Assembly: GCA_021162905.1 (NCBI GenBank)
Contig: JAGGXT010000016.1
Span: forward strand, 1-7,597
DNA: 7,597 nt
Source: Candidatus Odinarchaeota archaeon
Lineage (GTDB): Archaea; Asgardarchaeota; JAGGXT01
Direction: 5' to 3'
Shown here: piece after piece, positions 1 through 5,169 of the stretch
How positions within the stretch are numbered: the stretch's first letter is position 1
How the letters are laid out: every line of letters begins with the position of its first letter
The notes under the pieces: generated by a model
Databases searched by the model: none
Told to the model about the DNA's origin: nothing
The model's input: the letters and a program-made list of their open reading frames with translations, nothing else
Position numbers and translations under genes: made by a program

Positions 1-42
1 GAAATATACAGATTTTTTCCTAATTTTTCCAATTTTTTTCAA

Positions 43-58
43 AAAATGTTTATCATTA
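43..58 (+). promoter_or_regulatory. Candidate archaeal promoter of the asparagine synthetase gene
   Basis: An A-run (41-46, possible BRE-like purine stretch) is followed by TTTATCA at 49-55, a plausible TATA box. Its centre is about 37 bases upstream of the ATG at 89, which would put transcription start near 78-80, just at the ribosome binding site. The match is only moderate in such AT-rich DNA. Confidence 0.35.
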
Positions 59-77
59 AAATGGAATATTCCCTCTT

Positions 78-83
78 GGTGAT
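78..83 (+). promoter_or_regulatory. Ribosome binding site that sets the asnA start
   Basis: GGTGAT matches the archaeal anti-Shine-Dalgarno. It lies 5 bases before the ATG at 89 and only 2 bases before the in-frame TTG at 86. The spacing favours the ATG at 89. Confidence 0.7.
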
Positions 84-88
84 TTTTG

Positions 89-1105
89 ATGTACGAAGCT
101 AAACTTGAAGATGATATTAAGAAGGTTAGGGTATATTTTGAAGAAGTTCTTTCGAAAAGATATAAACTGCTAAAAAGTAAAAAAATGCAAGCAATTTTAC
201 GGATTCAAGATTTCCTCTTCGGAGCGATTCGAACATTTATGGATATTGCAGGTTTTTATCAGATATTACCACCCATAATAGGCCCGGTTACTGATCCTGG
301 TATTAGGGGCGCTAAACAGGTCGACTTTGACTTCTATGGAAGGCGATGGAAAGTTATGAGTAGTATGATTCTCTATAAGCAACTTGCGTTACTCGCTCTG
401 GATAAGATTTATGCGTTTTCTCCGAACATAAGGCTTGAGCCTCTTGAAACAGTTTCTACTGGAAGACATTTGGTTGAGTTTCAACAAGTAGATATAGAGG
501 CTCGAAATTGGAGCATGGAAATGATGATGGAACTTGCTGAGGACTTAATAGTGTATACCATTAAAGCAGTTATAAAAAGCAAAAAGGAGGACTTAGAAAT
601 CCTTGGAAGAGAGCTAAAGGTGCCTAAACGACCATTTAAGAAATACACATATGATGAGATCTTTGAAGAAGCAAAAGAAATCGGAATGCCATTTAAGTAC
701 GGAGAAGAAGTACCATGGGATGTTGAGTATGAACTATCAAAACTTCACGACGACCCGTTCTGGATCATTGATTATCCAGTTGGTTCTCGAGGATTTTACT
801 ATCTCGAGGATTATAAGAGACCAGGCATTCTGAAATCTATGGATTTGGTATACCCTGAAGGATACGGAGAGGCTATTAGCGGTGGTGAAAGAGAACATAG
901 GAAAGAAAAAATCGTTGATATTATTAGAAAAACTGGAGAGGACCCAAAGATATATAGCTGGTACTTCGAGATGATAGAAAACGAGGAAATAAAATCAGCC
1001 GGGTTTGGAATAGGATTTGAAAGATTCACAAGATACATAGTTGGTGAAAAACATATTGCTTATTGTGGCCCCTTTACAAAACTAGCAGGTGTTTTTGTTC
1101 CCTAA
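89..1105 (+). CDS. asnA: Asparagine synthetase A, archaeal AsnRS-like type
   Basis: 338 aa. This is a stand-alone class II aminoacyl-tRNA-synthetase catalytic core without the N-terminal anticodon-binding OB domain that true asparaginyl-tRNA synthetase has. In archaea such proteins (the AS-AR family, studied in Pyrococcus) make asparagine from aspartate, ammonia and ATP through an aspartyl-adenylate, in the cytoplasm. Visible signatures are a motif-2-like NIRLEP (residues 113-118, Arg115 and Glu117), the AsnRS/AspRS-like HLVEFQQVDIEA (127-138), SGGEREH (264-270), and a clear motif 3 GFGIGFERFTRYIVG (305-319) with the invariant ATP-binding Arg312. The start is ATG 89 because GGTGAT stands at 78-83; an in-frame TTG at 86 is too close to it. 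No operon partner is visible, as the next gene begins 211 bases later with its own TATA box. The alternative, a truncated AsnRS that still charges tRNA, is unlikely because the missing domain would be needed for tRNA recognition. Confidence 0.88.
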   Translation: MYEAKLEDDIKKVRVYFEEVLSKRYKLLKSKKMQAILRIQDFLFGAIRTFMDIAGFYQILPPIIGPVTDPGIRGAKQVDFDFYGRRWKVMSSMILYKQLALLALDKIYAFSPNIRLEPLETVSTGRHLVEFQQVDIEARNWSMEMMMELAEDLIVYTIKAVIKSKKEDLEILGRELKVPKRPFKKYTYDEIFEEAKEIGMPFKYGEEVPWDVEYELSKLHDDPFWIIDYPVGSRGFYYLEDYKRPGILKSMDLVYPEGYGEAISGGEREHRKEKIVDIIRKTGEDPKIYSWYFEMIENEEIKSAGFGIGFERFTRYIVGEKHIAYCGPFTKLAGVFVP

Positions 1106-1110
1106 TTCAA

Positions 1111-1129
1111 TTATATTTTAACTTTTTTA
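1111..1129 (+). terminator. T-rich termination region after asnA
   Basis: A T-rich stretch ending in six consecutive T (1123-1128) starts a few bases after the asnA stop. Archaeal RNA polymerase terminates on oligo-T tracts without needing a hairpin. Base composition is AT-rich throughout, so confidence is moderate. Confidence 0.4.
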
Positions 1130-1156
1130 TCATCCACTCTTATAGAAAGAGTACTT

Positions 1157-1203
1157 GTGTTAGGGGGCATTTCTTATAAATTTTATTTTTTTCTCCCTAA
1201 CAC
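1157..1203. repeat. 11-bp inverted repeat between asnA and the Nudix gene
   Basis: GTGTTAGGGGG (1157-1167) pairs with CTCCCTAACAC (1193-1203). All 11 positions pair, one of them as a G-U wobble. The 25-base AT-rich loop holds a TATAAATTTTAT-like stretch. The stem is much more GC-rich than its surroundings. It may form a terminator or processing hairpin in the asnA 3' UTR, or be a protein-binding dyad around the loop. Confidence 0.55.
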
Positions 1204-1269
1204 CTTTTATAATAATTGCTCTTAAAATGCATTTGAATTACCTACAGGAATATTACGAATAGAATAATG

Positions 1270-1277
1270 TATAAATA
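1270..1277 (+). promoter_or_regulatory. TATA box of the Nudix gene
   Basis: TATAAATA lies about 43 bases upstream of the GTG at 1317. The expected start of transcription is near 1299, giving a short leader of roughly 18 bases without an obvious Shine-Dalgarno. Confidence 0.5.
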
Positions 1278-1316
1278 TTCTCGCTCTCTAACTTGTATTG
1301 CAAATTAATGTAAACT

Positions 1317-1838
1317 GTGGGGAAAATTGTGAAGATTCAGAAATCAGTGGGAGGTGTTGTATTTTCAATAGAGGATGGTGATATTAAGTTCCTACTGATA
1401 AAAGTAACCTCCAAGAATGGAAAAGAGAAAGAGTGGTGGGAGTTTCCGAAAGGTATTCTTGAGCCAGGAGAAAAGGAAATAGATACATTGAAGAGAGAAA
1501 TAAGAGAAGAAACCAATCTTACGGATATTGAAGTCATTAAGAAACTTGGAGAAGTAAAATACTGGTTCAGAGACTACGAGACAAAGGAGCTTGTTAGAAA
1601 AACAGTCGAATACTATCTTGTCAGGAAAATTTCTGGAGAGGTAAAAATCAGTTGGGAACACTCGGATTATAAGTGGGTATCCCTTGATGAGGCTCTAAAT
1701 CTTCTTACTTACGATACACACAAAGAAGTTCTAAGAAAAGCATATGAGGAAATTAACAAATACGTAAAAAGAAAAAGAGAAGGAAAGAAAACTATAATAA
1801 AAAGTGATGAAATGAAGTCACTTCAGGAATTTTTCTAA
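1317..1838 (+). CDS. Nudix hydrolase, Ap4A-hydrolase-like
   Basis: 173 aa. A Nudix fold enzyme that would hydrolyse a nucleoside diphosphate linked to another group, with a divalent metal. The Nudix box GX5EX7REUXEEXGU is present at residues 46-68: Gly46, Glu52, Arg60-Glu61, Glu64-Glu65, then Thr66-Asn67-Leu68. The metal-binding glutamates are all there; the usual Gly before the last hydrophobic residue is Asn67. WEFPKG at 41-46 just before the box is the pattern seen in diadenosine-polyphosphate hydrolases and relatives. A lysine/glutamate-rich tail (about 145-173) extends beyond the usual 130-150 aa domain and is probably helical. The start is the GTG at 1317, preceded by TATAAATA at 1270 and no Shine-Dalgarno. 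An in-frame GTG at 1329 is an alternative that would lose four residues outside the fold. It converges with the TPR gene, with 10 bases between stops. The substrate is inferred only: Ap4A, a mRNA cap-like end or a damaged nucleotide are all possible. Confidence 0.88.
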   Translation: MGKIVKIQKSVGGVVFSIEDGDIKFLLIKVTSKNGKEKEWWEFPKGILEPGEKEIDTLKREIREETNLTDIEVIKKLGEVKYWFRDYETKELVRKTVEYYLVRKISGEVKISWEHSDYKWVSLDEALNLLTYDTHKEVLRKAYEEINKYVKRKREGKKTIIKSDEMKSLQEFF

Positions 1839-1848
1839 TACTACTAAA

Positions 1849-3096
1849 TTATAGTTCATCATTGGGTAATTCCGCTAAAATGTCCACTTGAGCCTTCCAG
1901 ATTAGAGCATCAGCTTTGTCTCTTAGCTTTTTAACATACTCTGGATTCAATTTTACAGCCTTTTCAAAACACTTAAGTCCTTCTTCATGCCTCTTGTTCA
2001 TAAATAAAGCAAATCCTTTATTATACCACGCCTCAGCAAAGTTTGGATCTATTTTAATTGCCATATCAAAACAATTGATTGCCTCATTAAACCATTTAAG
2101 CCAGTATAACACAATACCTCTAGTGTTCCATTCTCTTTTATCTTTTGTATCTATACTTCCAGCTTTATATAATTCTTTTATAGCTTGCTTAGTACCTTCA
2201 AGAGAGTATATTCCCGAATCTCCATGAATAGACTCTAGGAATTGAGCAAATGACATTTGTAATTGTGAACCGGTATCATTCCTAGCTTCAACTCTTTTCC
2301 TCTCCAATTCAAGTTTTATCGCTCGATCATAGCAATATAAGGCATCTTTGTACTTTTTTAGGTTGTATAATGCATTTCCTTTCCCAAGCCACAATTCAAC
2401 ATTTTCTGGATGCATTCTTAAAATCCAGTCATAACATTTAGCGGCATCTTTATACTTCTTAAGATTCATTAGAACATTGCATTTTTCGTACCATGCTTCA
2501 AAAAGATTTGGATCTATTTTAATTGCCTTGTTTAAACACTTCAGAGCCTCTTTAAATTGATTCATTTTTGATAGGATGATACCTTTTAATGCCCATGCAT
2601 GTGCAGACTTTGGTAACATTTTCAAAGTTATATTAATAATGCTAAGAGCCTCATCATATCGCCCTAGCTCATAGAAAATCATACTCTTGCCCATTAATAC
2701 ATCTAATTGTCCAGGACTAAGTTTTAAGGAGTTATCAAAACATTTAAGCGCTTCATCGTATCTCCTAAGTTGATATAATAGGTGACCCTTCGTAGCCCAT
2801 ATGCGTGCATCATTTGGATTTAACTCTAATGCCCGATCTATTGTTTTTAAACTCTCTTCATGTCTCCCGAAAATAAATAAAACATTACTCTTAATATTCC
2901 ATGCGGTGCTATCATTCGGATTTAACTCTAATGCCTTATCGGCATATTTAAGAGCCTCTTCATATTTACCGTATTGAAATAGGAATAAAGCCTTGCCACT
3001 CAATGCAATCGAACGTGTTGACTCAAAGTTCTGAAGATTATCAAGAGTTTTGAAAATCTTATCGATTTTATCATTACTAATAGCATTACTTTTCAA
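1849..3096 (-). CDS. Tetratricopeptide-repeat protein with nine TPRs
   Basis: 415 aa, no signal peptide or membrane segment, so probably a cytoplasmic scaffold for protein-protein contacts. The partner is unknown. TPRs of exactly 34 residues occupy 28-61, 62-95, 96-129, 130-163, 164-197, 198-231 and 232-265. A non-TPR insertion follows (266-318), then TPRs at 319-352 and 353-386 and a short helical tail to 415. Most repeats keep the pattern AW..KG..L......Y.EAL.CFD.A..L.PN. The start codon is TTG at 3096, backed by a strong GGAGGG 9 bases upstream (3106-3111). At DNA level repeats 1 and 2 share an 18-base identical stretch (2816-2833 and 2918-2935, 102 bases apart), and repeats 5 and 8 share 21 identical bases (2042-2062 and 2507-2527), which points to internal duplication or gene conversion. 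It faces the Nudix gene tail to tail and is not in an operon here. Confidence 0.9.
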   Translation of the reverse strand: MKSNAISNDKIDKIFKTLDNLQNFESTRSIALSGKALFLFQYGKYEEALKYADKALELNPNDSTAWNIKSNVLFIFGRHEESLKTIDRALELNPNDARIWATKGHLLYQLRRYDEALKCFDNSLKLSPGQLDVLMGKSMIFYELGRYDEALSIINITLKMLPKSAHAWALKGIILSKMNQFKEALKCLNKAIKIDPNLFEAWYEKCNVLMNLKKYKDAAKCYDWILRMHPENVELWLGKGNALYNLKKYKDALYCYDRAIKLELERKRVEARNDTGSQLQMSFAQFLESIHGDSGIYSLEGTKQAIKELYKAGSIDTKDKREWNTRGIVLYWLKWFNEAINCFDMAIKIDPNFAEAWYNKGFALFMNKRHEEGLKCFEKAVKLNPEYVKKLRDKADALIWKAQVDILAELPNDEL

Positions 3097-3105
3097 GTCA
3101 AAAAG

Positions 3106-3111
3106 CCCTCC
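3106..3111 (-). promoter_or_regulatory. Ribosome binding site of the TPR gene
   Basis: GGAGGG on the minus strand, 9 bases before the TTG start at 3096. It is the main reason for accepting a non-ATG start. The same sequence extended to AGGAGGG is the exact complement of the CCCTCCT core of the tandem units at 3458-3509. Confidence 0.7.
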
Positions 3112-3288
3112 TTAATCCTTAAATTATTATCTTCTTCTCTCTTTTTATCCGCACAAAATCTCATGAAGGTCACCACTCAAACCCGATTTACAATATTTTT
3201 CATTAAGACATTTTTAAAGTCCTTAATTATCACCTACAGGATAGAGCCTTTCAAGCCTTATCGGAAACTTGTTGTCCTTCAAAGTTAA

Positions 3289-3297
3289 TTTATAAAT
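3289..3297 (+). promoter_or_regulatory. TATA box ahead of the 38-codon ORF
   Basis: TTTATAAAT, centred about 31 bases before the GTG at 3325. Transcription would start near 3318-3320, a spacing typical of leaderless or nearly leaderless archaeal transcripts. Confidence 0.45.
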
Positions 3298-3324
3298 CTT
3301 TCTTTTTTTTCTAAGAAGGCTTGC

Positions 3325-3441
3325 GTGGATTGCTATATGTCGTACGCACAAAATTTAGATGATAACGAAACAGTAGCAGGTATTATTTTAAACAAATTAA
3401 ACTCAGGCCAAATAGCTAATAAAATCTCTTATACGACTTAA
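3325..3441 (+). CDS. Possible small protein, 38 aa
   Basis: GTG start at 3325 (or ATG at 3337, 34 aa) and TAA at 3439-3441. The product is acidic at the front, then has a helix-friendly stretch ETVAGIILNKLNSGQIANK. That part looks like the first two helices of a helix-turn-helix (sGQIAnKi) but stops before a recognition helix, so it could be a truncated DNA-binding protein or a chance ORF. Support comes from position: a good TATA box at 3291-3297 fits a start at or just before the GTG. Weak GAAGG at 3315-3319 is the only ribosome-site candidate. No family is recognised. Confidence 0.3.
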   Translation: MDCYMSYAQNLDDNETVAGIILNKLNSGQIANKISYTT

Positions 3442-3450
3442 GAGCTGCGG

Positions 3451-3458
3451 TATAAAAT
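3451..3458 (+). promoter_or_regulatory. TATA box ahead of the CCTCCTAGTAGG repeats
   Basis: TATAAAAT just after a GC-richer GCTGCGG. The predicted transcription start, about 26 bases downstream of its centre, is near 3478-3482, between the first and second repeat unit. It could drive a long leader of the metallopeptidase gene (start 3648) or a separate small RNA. Confidence 0.45.
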
Positions 3459-3540
3459 TTTCCCTCCTAGTAGGAAAAATGATGAGCGACTTTTTTCCCT
3501 CCTAGTAGGTCATTCGACAAAATGAGCCTCTCTAGTCGGC
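3458..3540 (+). repeat. Three tandem CCCTCCTAGTAGG-like units
   Basis: TTTTCCCTCCTAGTAGG occurs exactly twice (3458-3474 and 3493-3509, 35 bases apart). A third, diverged unit GCCTCTCTAGTCGGC (3526-3540) lies 30 bases further on. Each unit can be drawn as a tiny hairpin. The first is TTTTCC/GGAAAA around CTCCTAGTA, the third is GCC/GGC around TCTCTAGTC, and the second keeps only the inner CC/GG. Spacers share fragments (ATGAGCGAC, ATTCGAC, AATGAG). These could be protein-binding direct repeats or part of an RNA that exposes CUCCU loops. Confidence 0.6.
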
Positions 3541-3562
3541 AACTTTTAAGGCTAGACGTTCT

Positions 3563-3627
3563 CATAGATTTTAAAGTTCTAAAAATTAATCTATGTAAGC
3601 AACTTTGAATTTTATCAGAACTTAAAA
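3563..3627 (+). promoter_or_regulatory. Two overlapping, competing stem-loops upstream of the metallopeptidase gene
   Basis: Stem 1 pairs CATAGATT (3563-3570) with AATCTATG (3588-3595), 8 perfect pairs. Stem 2 pairs TTTTAA plus GTTCT (3569-3580, one bulged A) with AGAACTTAAAA (3617-3627), 11 pairs. They share bases 3569-3570, and the right arm of stem 1 lies in the loop of stem 2, so they either exclude each other or form a pseudoknot. AGGCT/AGCCT at 3549-3553 and 3627-3631 could close the whole structure. The position, ending about 20 bases before the start codon at 3648, fits a cis-regulatory leader. Confidence 0.4.
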
Positions 3628-3647
3628 GCCTAGAAGTATTTATTTAG

Positions 3648-4202
3648 TTGTTTTTCAAGCTATCCTCAGAAATTAAAGAATGGGATACAAAAATGGATAA
3701 ATCGCTTGTGGAGGATTTTGAAAAAATAGACCATGATGATTATAATGGATTATTCAGATTGGTTAAGAAGATAGTAAAAAAGCTACTAGGAAGAGAAAGA
3801 GCCTCAATGATGCTAGCTCTTGCATATCTGCATCCTAATATAGGCGCTTTTCACCAGATCGGAACCAATGTTATGGTCTTGAATAAACTAGTTTTAGAGG
3901 GTATAGAGCTTGTGTCTGATGATAAAAATAAGAAAAAAGCTTACGTTTTCTCCTTATTACTTCACGAATATCTCCATGCAGTTGGTATTATCAATGAAAC
4001 GCAGGTTAGGAACTTAGTACTAGATATATCGCTGAAAATATTTGGTCCGAATCATTTAGTCACTAAATTTTCAGCCGGCAATCCATTCCAAATCTTTAAT
4101 GGGCTACGGGAAGTTATTCTTCAGATTGCCGTGAATAAGAAGGATAATAAAGTTGTATTTATAGATAAATTTGATGCGGATAACGCAAATTATTTCATAT
4201 AG
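3648..4202 (+). CDS. Uncharacterised HExxH zinc-metallopeptidase-like protein
   Basis: 184 aa, soluble, no signal peptide. HEYLH at residues 106-110 sits at the end of a hydrophobic helix (AYVFSLLLHEYLH), the classic zincin active-site helix: His106 and His110 would bind zinc and Glu107 act as the base. Candidates for the third ligand are Glu117 (in NETQVRNLV, seven residues after His110) and His136 (in IFGPNHLV). The N-terminal half has EDFEKIDHDDYNGLFRLVKKIVKKLLGRERASMML-like helices that I recall from hypothetical archaeal proteins with a similar HEYLH core; no substrate is known to me. The start is uncertain. TTG 3648 has no Shine-Dalgarno, while an in-frame ATG at 3693 would give 169 aa and leaves the domain intact. 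The upstream DNA is repeat-rich and structured. The last ~75 bases of the gene recur, degenerate, at 5170-5251. Confidence 0.75.
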   Translation: MFFKLSSEIKEWDTKMDKSLVEDFEKIDHDDYNGLFRLVKKIVKKLLGRERASMMLALAYLHPNIGAFHQIGTNVMVLNKLVLEGIELVSDDKNKKKAYVFSLLLHEYLHAVGIINETQVRNLVLDISLKIFGPNHLVTKFSAGNPFQIFNGLREVILQIAVNKKDNKVVFIDKFDADNANYFI

Positions 4203-4228
4203 ATCTCTAATATAAGGTAATTAAACAA
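4121..4228 (+). repeat. Left copy of a ~105-bp direct repeat (metallopeptidase gene 3' end)
   Basis: This segment covers the last 27 codons of the metallopeptidase gene and about 25 bases after its stop. It aligns with 5170-5281. In the core (4150-4203 against 5200-5251) I count 43 identities over 54 alignment columns with two 1-base gaps, and 8 of 9 substitutions are transitions. The two copies are in the same orientation, about 1,050 bases apart, and bracket vapBC. Confidence 0.7.
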
Positions 4229-4379
4229 CGTAAAAATGCTGCGAGGGTACTAAATACATATTTATTAAGGATTATAGTGAAATCGTTTTTACTACCATAA
4301 TTAGTGGTAAGTTCTGGAAAATGATTCTGATTTTGACTAATATTCATAAAGTTTTGAAAATGGCAGTAAGATACAATAA

Positions 4380-4391
4380 TATAAATATATA
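4380..4391 (+). promoter_or_regulatory. TATA box of vapBC
   Basis: TATAAATATATA. Expected transcription start near 4410, so the leader is only about 14 bases and contains the ribosome binding site. The preceding 177 bases (4203-4379) contain no convincing gene; a small dyad TACCA/TGGTA is present near 4293-4309. Confidence 0.6.
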
Positions 4392-4392
4392 A

Positions 4393-4412
4393 GTGAAAAT
4401 AAATAAATTCAC
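4393..4412 (+). promoter_or_regulatory. Candidate VapB operator
   Basis: GTGAA-N10-TTCAC is a 5-bp perfect inverted repeat in a 20-base site lying between the TATA box and the ribosome binding site, over the predicted transcription start. Ribbon-helix-helix antitoxins commonly repress their own operon from such dyads. Confidence 0.45.
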
Positions 4413-4419
4413 GAGGTGA
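4413..4419 (+). promoter_or_regulatory. Ribosome binding site of vapB
   Basis: GAGGTGA, a near-perfect complement to the archaeal 16S rRNA 3' end, 4 bases before ATG 4424. It fixes the vapB start. Confidence 0.8.
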
Positions 4420-4423
4420 GCTA

Positions 4424-4699
4424 ATGCCCAATGTAACATTTTCAATAAATGATGAATTATACAGTAAGATGAAAAAACATAAAGAAATAAATTGGAGTGC
4501 AGTTGTCAGAAAGGCTATTTCAGACTTCCTTAGAAAACTAGAAAGTAAAGAGAACATAATTAAAATGAAGGAGCTTAAGAAAAAAATGGAGAGCCTTGGA
4601 ATTAACTTAGAGGATATTTCTCTTGAGGATGCAATAAAACACTATGAGAAAATGAGGGAGTTTGAATGGAAGAGATTCTCTACGACACAAACATCTTAA
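4424..4699 (+). CDS. vapB: VapB-type antitoxin with ribbon-helix-helix domain
   Basis: 91 aa. Residues 1-45 form a ribbon-helix-helix: beta-strand NVTFSINDELY, a charged helix, then the NWSAVVRKAISDFLRKL helix typical of archaeal VapB/CopG-like antitoxins. The rest (46-91) is highly charged and helical, as expected for the flexible part that wraps around the toxin. In this family the dimer binds the operon promoter and neutralises the paired PIN toxin. The start is fixed by GAGGTGA at 4413. It overlaps the toxin gene by 34 bases in another frame, so the two are translationally coupled. The dyad at 4393-4412 is the likely autoregulatory operator. Confidence 0.85.
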   Translation: MPNVTFSINDELYSKMKKHKEINWSAVVRKAISDFLRKLESKENIIKMKELKKKMESLGINLEDISLEDAIKHYEKMREFEWKRFSTTQTS

Positions 4700-5004
4700 T
4701 TGAATTTATAAAAAAGAAAAATTTCACGATAGATGGATATACGACCATTTTGAACGTAATTGAGTTTCCAAAAGCAGTATCTCTGAAAAATTTAAAAGTT
4801 ATATATCCTAATACTGAAGATTACCATAAGAGCTTGATTATCACTGCAAAGCTTCTAAAGAGGGGGACTCCAATTCCTGCGATTGATATAATCATAGCGG
4901 CTGTGTCTATAAACTATGACCTTGTTTTAATTACAAAAGATAGGCACTTCAAATATATCAAAATGGTCGAGCCAAAGTTTAAACTTCAAATAGCACATAT
5001 GTGA
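4666..5004 (+). CDS. vapC: VapC-type PIN-domain ribonuclease toxin
   Basis: 112 aa, at the short end for VapC (often about 125-140). PIN-domain acidic residues are in order: Asp7 in LYDTNILIEF, Glu33 in LNVIEFPKA, Asp74 in IPAIDIIIAA and Asp92 in LITKDRHF. They form the Mg/Mn-binding active site of a ribonuclease that cuts RNA (tRNA, rRNA or mRNA in studied family members) when released from VapB. All four are present, so the enzyme looks active despite its length. ATG 4666 lies inside vapB and has GAGGGA at 4654-4659 as its ribosome site. The gene ends in a perfect 10-bp palindrome CACATATGTG (4994-5003) that overlaps the stop. The pair is bracketed by the two diverged direct repeats. Confidence 0.85.
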   Translation: MEEILYDTNILIEFIKKKNFTIDGYTTILNVIEFPKAVSLKNLKVIYPNTEDYHKSLIITAKLLKRGTPIPAIDIIIAAVSINYDLVLITKDRHFKYIKMVEPKFKLQIAHM

Positions 5005-5038
5005 TTACTAGTATAAGTTTCTGCCTATCTCTCGCCGC

Positions 5039-5049
5039 ACGCTTAGCGT
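5039..5049 (+). terminator. Small GC-rich hairpin after vapC
   Basis: ACGC-TTA-GCGT (5039-5049) is a 4-bp perfect hairpin in a locally GC-rich patch, followed by the T-rich CCATTTTATCTT. It could mark the end of the vapBC transcript. The remainder of the 277-base gap to the next gene is without an ORF except for the degenerate repeat at 5170-5281. Confidence 0.3.
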
Positions 5050-5169
5050 CCATTTTATCTTACCACTCATTTTAACTGGAATTTTAAGATTCGCCTGTAG
5101 AGAGACTTGATCTATCTGTGGCATCTTTTTTATTTTATTCATATATTTTCATTCCTACCAACCTTTTAC

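Larger units (their letters stand above)
3112..3647. other. 536-base intergenic region with small-ORF, repeat and stem-loop signals
   Basis: The region separates the divergently transcribed TPR and metallopeptidase genes. Reading rightward it holds a T-rich stretch near the TPR start (minus-strand GGATAAAAAG at 3141-3150 is a weak TATA candidate for that gene), a 41-codon ATG ORF at 3163-3288 with no promoter or ribosome-site support, a TATA box at 3291, a possible 38-codon ORF at 3325-3441, a second TATA box at 3451, three CCCTCCTAGTAGG-like units (3458-3540) and two competing stem-loops (3563-3627). No tRNA, rRNA or CRISPR array is visible. Confidence 0.6.

Noticed and set aside
811..1038. 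75-codon minus-strand ORF inside asnA, and similar antisense ORFs in the Nudix, TPR, vapB and propeller genes.
   Set aside because: They are shadows of strongly supported coding frames, with no signals of their own.
3163..3288. 41-codon ATG ORF on the + strand.
   Set aside because: No ribosome site or TATA box at the right distance, and no recognisable protein; kept only as a note in the intergenic entry.
3479..3540. ATGATGA at 3479-3485 matches box C of archaeal C/D guide RNAs.
   Set aside because: No CTGA box D or D' and no second C' box follow at the right distance.
3458..3540. CRISPR-like array.
   Set aside because: Only three units, the third diverged; spacers of 17-18 bases are too short and resemble each other.
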